From NCBI GenBank assembly GCA_012934845.2, contig WNNJ02002999.1:140982-204981 (forward strand): a stretch of DNA of 64,000 nt. Reading direction: 5' to 3'. This document shows positions 59,170 through 64,000 of this stretch, one piece after another. Made by a program: the position numbers and the translations under genes. The notes beneath the pieces are model-generated. The model was not told the origin of the DNA. It ran no database searches and worked only from the letters and a program-made list of their open reading frames with translations. How positions within the stretch are numbered: position 1 is the stretch's first letter; every line of letters starts with the position of its first letter. The stretch is from Pomphorhynchus laevis. Taxonomy: Eukaryota > Acanthocephala > Palaeacanthocephala > Echinorhynchida > Pomphorhynchidae.

Positions 59170-61800
59170 TTTTGGTTCTGTCTCGGTTGACGTGACCGAT
59201 TGTCTATCTCACTCCAAATGTAACCCTTTCCTGAGACATAATCTGACATTTACGCTGATCGAAACTAACTATATGACCTACCCCCACTGTAATGTCTGCC
59301 ACAGATGGGGACATTATAGTTATGGATGTCAGCTTCCCCGCTCTTGAGACATAAGTGACTCTCTGGATGACATTCAGAAAAATGCGGTAGATCGCCGCAC
59401 TATTCTAAATGTGTAGAAGTCAACCCAGCCTGGCCGAGAAAATGTGATTCCTTCAAATCTTCAAGAAACGTCATATGGTAGCTCAGATGATGCCAGCCAG
59501 CTTCGCCGATGCATGTTCCGCCAATAATAACTACATGATGTCCGACTTAGACCTCTTAAGGCTTGTTGAGGCCAAGCACTAAGAATCGATGAATAAGATG
59601 AACGATTTGATAAAAAAAACCTCATGTCAAAGATTGAGGAGGTTCAAAGTCCACCTACATCAGTTGCTAAATCTAAAAACACTCGATATCAAAGAAACGG
59701 ATTGCTTCCTCGCCGCAGACCTTAGCCTCTTTAAAAACTGGTAAAGATATGAAAAGATACGAGCCTTGTGTTGGGAAATAAATATAATGATCATGGGGGA
59801 AATGAAACTCCACTGTCAATGCTGAAAGCGGAAAGGGTAACCTTTCCACCTCTTGTTTCGACTAGGTAGAGGGAGTCTCACTCGGGTCACACTGACGCAA
59901 TGAGAAGTAACCAAGATCCTTTTTCACTGAATATTCTTCAGTGGAATTCGAGAGGTGCTTCCGCCCTTAGACTTTTGCCATTAGACTTTTATCTGGTAGA
60001 GATGCAGATGTTATACTCATCAGGAGACGCGGTCTATCTGTCTCCCCCACGACATTACTCGATTTATCCCAAAGCATATAATCACTCACTTTACTCCGTA
60101 TATAACCTATCCACCCTCTTCTTCTCAAGGCCTTCTAACCCTAGTAAAAAGATCTTTAAGATCCATCCTCTTATTAAACTACTCGTGTTTAGCCCTATCT
60201 TGTTTAGTTATATCACTAGTTAAGAACGGTAAACGCATCAGCATAACAAATGTCTACATCCGGACGGAATATTCACAAGAATTAAGACCACATAGACCGA
60301 ATTGTAAATAGCGGCTACGACATGTAACTCGGTGACTTCAACGACAGAACTGGTCGTTGGATTAACGCAGCGCTCCGCCAAGATAGGAACGACTATCTCT
60401 TACATACAACACCTACCCCCATCTTTCACTGCTCTACAACAAATTCACTCCTCGACATATTACTGCTTCATAGGATGTGGTTGTTAAAATCCATCTGCAC
60501 TGAACAGTTGCCGCACAGCTGACCACCTCTCATGACCTAATACGTTGGCAGCTGGATCAAGATCCCACTTCCACAAAACTCAATGTCCTAGCAAAAATGA
60601 TACACCTTCCCAATCGCTTTGCTTCCTCCAGGCAGGTTCTTTCGAATGAATACTGGAGTTCTAGATATAGCCTCCAACTGAGTAGGGACAATACGAGTAT
60701 TGCTCGTCTTAATCCCTCTCAGGCTTCTTTTTGTAAGATATTCAAGAAGGATAAGTTTGTCTGCTGACGGGAGAGGGCACCGGGTTGGACTGATAGCGTA
60801 GCCCTTGATAAAGTTTTGAAGGAGTCACTAGCCCTATATAACTATAGATCCACGCTTTCTCCCCGGCAAATTCCGATTTGGGGTGACTTCAGGATCAGGA
60901 CTTATCTGTTACGGATATCTTTAACTCCTGGGGCCCACTTCCGGGCACCTACAAGTCCGTCGCTCTACTCTCTTCTCGAGTTTGTTATCTTTTGACAGCT
61001 GATCAAAGAAGAGAAGTGACCGTAACAATGCTTTTAGTCTCACCATCCGATATAGCCTTCATCAACTTTAGCGGACGTATATTTTTACCAAAGAAAAAAT
61101 CGGTTTCATGTTCCAAAGACCTGCGGCCCATTTCGATTCTAAATTCCCTTATCTCCATATACGAAAAATCGCTTGCGTGTAGAATCCGCAACCATTTAAT
61201 TATGCGTAACTTAATCACGAGCAAGGAGTTATACTATGAAGACGACCCTGATGCACGTCAGTTCTACCCCATTAAGGTTTGCCTCAAGGTTCCACATTTT
61301 CTCTTATCTTATATCTTGCAACGTCCATTGTTCTCTTTAAGGCATTTAAACGTGACCAACATCTCGTTGTATATGCTTATTATACAACTGCCCTGTTTTC
61401 TGGACGCATGTGCAAGGATGTAGTCTCAGACATCAGCCCTTACTTATTAAGATTAAAATACCAGCTTATCCTTTCCAATCTTATTTTGAACTTTGCAAAC
61501 TCGTAGGTGATTGTCTTTAATGGCACCCTAAACACTAAAAAGAAACTTATGAGATTAGCACTCTCTGGCCTCTCCTACTTTTTTCCATCTCAACCACTTT
61601 TTACCTTCACAAGTCGAGTAAAATATCTGGGATTCACCATTACAATGATCTGGTCGGCGAAAGCTGACCTGGATAGATTTAAACGTATCCTGAAGAGAGC
61701 TAGATGGGCCCTGAAACGGGCTCAACATATGTCATTGAATGTAAAAATGGAAGAACGCCTTCGGGGTACTTGGGCTATCTCGTGATTAGTCTTCTTCTCT
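59170..61800 (+). mobile_element. Decayed LINE with zinc-knuckle ORF1 (I/Jockey/R1-like group)
   Basis: ORF1 end: CNVCHRWGHYSYGC, a CX2CX4HX4C knuckle, at about 59290-59335. The ORF2 start at 59900 reads NILQWNSRGAS, a typical endonuclease opening; other frames give GDFNDRTGRW (60330) and SHDLIRWQLDQD (60530). RT: KDLRPISILNSLISIYEKSL (61110). Post-RT: FTSRVKYLGFTI and KRARWALKRAQHMS (61610-61730). Frames change repeatedly and YADD was not found in frame, so it is an old inactive copy. The knuckle in ORF1 points to the I/Jockey/R1 side of LINEs. Confidence 0.65.
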
Positions 61801-61884
61801 AGAGGACGTCCCAAAGCAAAGACTAAGGTTTCTCAAGCTCCTCATCTCGCAGACTGAAGAATATGCTCGATTTGAACTCTTACT

Positions 61885-61885
<1 letters not shown>

Positions 61886-61942
<57 letters not shown>
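61886..61942. repeat. (TA)n microsatellite
   Basis: About 57 bp of uninterrupted TA dinucleotides. Confidence 0.97.
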
Positions 61943-61945
<3 letters not shown>

Positions 61946-61946
<1 letters not shown>

Positions 61947-62195
61947 TCCAGGACAACTGTCCAGGATTTCTTACGGAAATTTCTCACAATGTCACACTGG
62001 CAACTGAAACGACCAGTAAGTACTTCATTCTACTGTTGAGTGTTGCCGGGTACTCATTGGTCGTCTAGAAGTGACATGGTGACTGAAAGTCGTGAATCGA
62101 AATCCAGTCTATCAAGCAACACCATTTAGTATGAATGCCGTATTTCGTAAGAAATCCTGGACCGTTGTCTACTCAGCACATCCGTGCACTATTAT
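61946..62195 (-). repeat. 380-bp repeat, inverted partial copy
   Basis: Reverse complement of much of the unit at 55480-55760, including the segment CTTGATAGACTGGATTTCG. It adjoins the TA microsatellite. Confidence 0.8.
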
Positions 62196-62210
62196 ATATC
62201 CTCTTTTTGT

Positions 62211-62236
62211 AATATACCTACTATATATAGTAGGTA
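62211..62236. repeat. Perfect palindrome ATACCTACTATATATAGTAGG
   Basis: About 24 bp reading the same on both strands, between two oppositely oriented 380-bp repeat copies. Confidence 0.8.
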
Positions 62237-62305
62237 TACTATATATACTTATATAAGTATATATACTTATTTTGAAATATACCTACGATATATTTTGAAA
62301 TATAT

Positions 62306-62545
62306 ATAATGGTGTTGCACGGATGTGCTGAGTAAACAACAGTCCAGGATTTCTTACGAAATGCGGCATTAATAGAAAATAGTGTGGCTTGATATACTGG
62401 ACTTCGATTCACAACTTTCGTTCAGTCACCATGGCACTTCTAAACGATCACTTCAGCATCGAAATGATGGAGTACCCGACAACACTAATCAGTAGAATAA
62501 AGTACATACTGGTAGTTTCGGTTACCTGTGTGACATAAAATTTTA
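62306..62545 (+). repeat. 380-bp repeat, direct partial copy
   Basis: Matches the unit from GCACGGATGTGCTGAGTAAAC through the CACTTC..CACTTCAGCATC region, more diverged than the 55-kb units. Confidence 0.75.
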
Positions 62546-63854
62546 TATAGCTTTATATAGTTTTACATGAAACTCCTTGTATGACATATATATGAAATTT
62601 TAAACCGAATAGTACAAAAAATAGGTATTTTAATTGTTTTTCAAGCTTTTGCAAGTGTTTGTCTTCTTCAGGAATATAATTGTTTATATTATCTCTCAAA
62701 AATTTTGTGGTAAAAATGTGTTTTATTACCCTTCACTGAATAAGGGTAGTAAAAAATTCTGGCAATATGCATAATAATCCTCCAGACTTAAATGAAATTC
62801 TTATATATAGCCAATTGTACATTTTAATTTAGCCATTAACAACTTCACAAAATTTAAATTTTGTTTTTAAATTAATATATTCAAATAGAAATTTTTTGTC
62901 CAGTCACTAAAATTGCAGTGTTGATTTCGTTTTATAATGGTAAAACTGGATATTATATTTTTAACAAAACTCAGTTGTATTAAAAATTGAAATTTTAAAT
63001 TTAAAAATTTAAAATTTTAAAATATTTTATATTTTCAATTTTAAAATTTAAAATTTAAAAATATAAAACCGATACGTCAAAATATATACTATTTAATTAT
63101 GCTTACTGAATTGACCATACTAAGTAGTCACTTCAATAGATTTAAAAGATGACAACGAAATGAACGTCAAATAAATAATATTAGTATTTACACTGTAAGG
63201 TAAAATCAACTTTAATTAATGATCAGCTAGCAAACCGATGTTATCCTTATCAATTTTCTTATATATAAATTTTAACATTTAAATATGAAATAATTATTGT
63301 ATATGGAGTAATTATATGATTATATATGATTTTATTTTATGATTTTATTTTGTGGTATAAAAAGATAAAGATATTATATATTCAATTAAAAGTACTTAAC
63401 GATATAATATAACATTTGCTTCGAATAAAAATTAAATACAAAATTAAAGATTTATACATTAAAGTTTAAATACGAATTTTTTAATTAAAACGTATATAAT
63501 TAATTATAGCTTTTCTGGCTCTTTATTTAGATTTGATTATTGAAAAACAAAGAATAGGAAATATTATTTAGACAAAAATATCGATTTCATATTCTACAGT
63601 CGCGCCTATCACATTAAACAACTCTGCTATTGATTGCTAAAGGATTATTATTAACAGTAACATAAACTTAAACGACCATTTAAAAATAATATTAACTTCA
63701 GAATGAACGTTATTGCTTGCAGCAACGACGTGGTTGATTGCCACAACAATAAATAAAGATTTTATTAACAAAATACAACGTTAGATAAAGAATAAACAAA
63801 AACTAAATTTAGGATAAATTGTCAACTTCTTTACTATTTGTCAAACATAACTCA
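62546..63854. other. AT-rich spacer
   Basis: No gene or RNA recognised. Confidence 0.5.
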
Positions 63855-64000
63855 TTAAAACTTCTTCAACATCTTCACGGCCTCAGATCCATAGGGATGT
63901 GAGCTTCCGGCCGCACCAGCGTGCCGCCTTGCGACTGAACAATTCGGGGTCTCACTTACCCCTAAGAGTTCAGTCGAGGCGGACTATGGTCGGTAATCGC
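63855..64000 (-). other. GC-rich open segment at right edge, C-terminus of unknown protein
   Basis: A minus-strand frame ends at TAA 63855 and reads back through SHPYGSEAVKMLKKF and SVARRHAGAAG to TELLGVSETPNC, where a CATAG at about 63974 is either a stop or an acceptor. GC content is far higher than in the neighbouring kilobase, as in the RTE at the left edge. Family not recognised. It may be the end of a retroelement or a host exon. Confidence 0.3.

Overview
The window is AT-rich nuclear DNA from an invertebrate animal. This rests on a spliced receptor-regulated Smad gene, a long-rod intermediate filament gene, a Prp18 splicing-factor gene and a large mixture of non-LTR retroelements. The phylum cannot be fixed from the sequence. 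Smad exons join at GT-AG and GC-AG introns, the smallest 47 and 51 nt, while other introns are kilobases long and full of transposons.

Layout. 1-2988: minus-strand RTE LINE whose single reading frame is open for 942 codons and leaves the left edge. 3.9-13.8 kb: fragments and copies, in both directions, of two related L2-like LINE families (called L2-A and L2-B here), with pieces of CR1-like LINEs. 14.3-17.3 kb: a host gene pair transcribed apart from a shared 476-bp spacer, an intermediate filament gene (minus) and PRP18 (plus), both without introns. 17.8-34.8 kb: a second LINE block, with a tail-to-tail inverted pair of L2-A copies, a CR1-like element nested inside an L2-B copy, and another L2-B copy. 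35-38 kb: one arm of a perfect 356-bp inverted repeat, a Penelope-like RT fragment and foldback elements. 38.1-41.4 kb: a retroelement with RT and a restriction-like endonuclease (RLE).

42.3-56.9 kb: a divergent Smad2/3-like gene on the minus strand, six exons recognised, the last exon not found. Its introns hold two more RT-RLE retroelements, the other 356-bp arm, duplicated Penelope-like RT pieces, a convincing type I hammerhead ribozyme (54792-54872, minus) and a 380-bp tandem repeat. 57-64 kb: AT-rich spacer, a decayed LINE with a zinc-knuckle ORF1, a TA microsatellite, further copies of the 380-bp repeat, and a short GC-rich open segment at the right edge.

The most unusual items are the Smad protein, which keeps the zinc ligands of MH1 but has lost the DNA-contact hairpin residues, the hammerhead ribozyme with a palindromic relative beside it, the perfect 356-bp inverted repeat bracketing half of the Smad gene, and several perfect short-loop foldback hairpins lying at element junctions or inside retroelement coding sequence.
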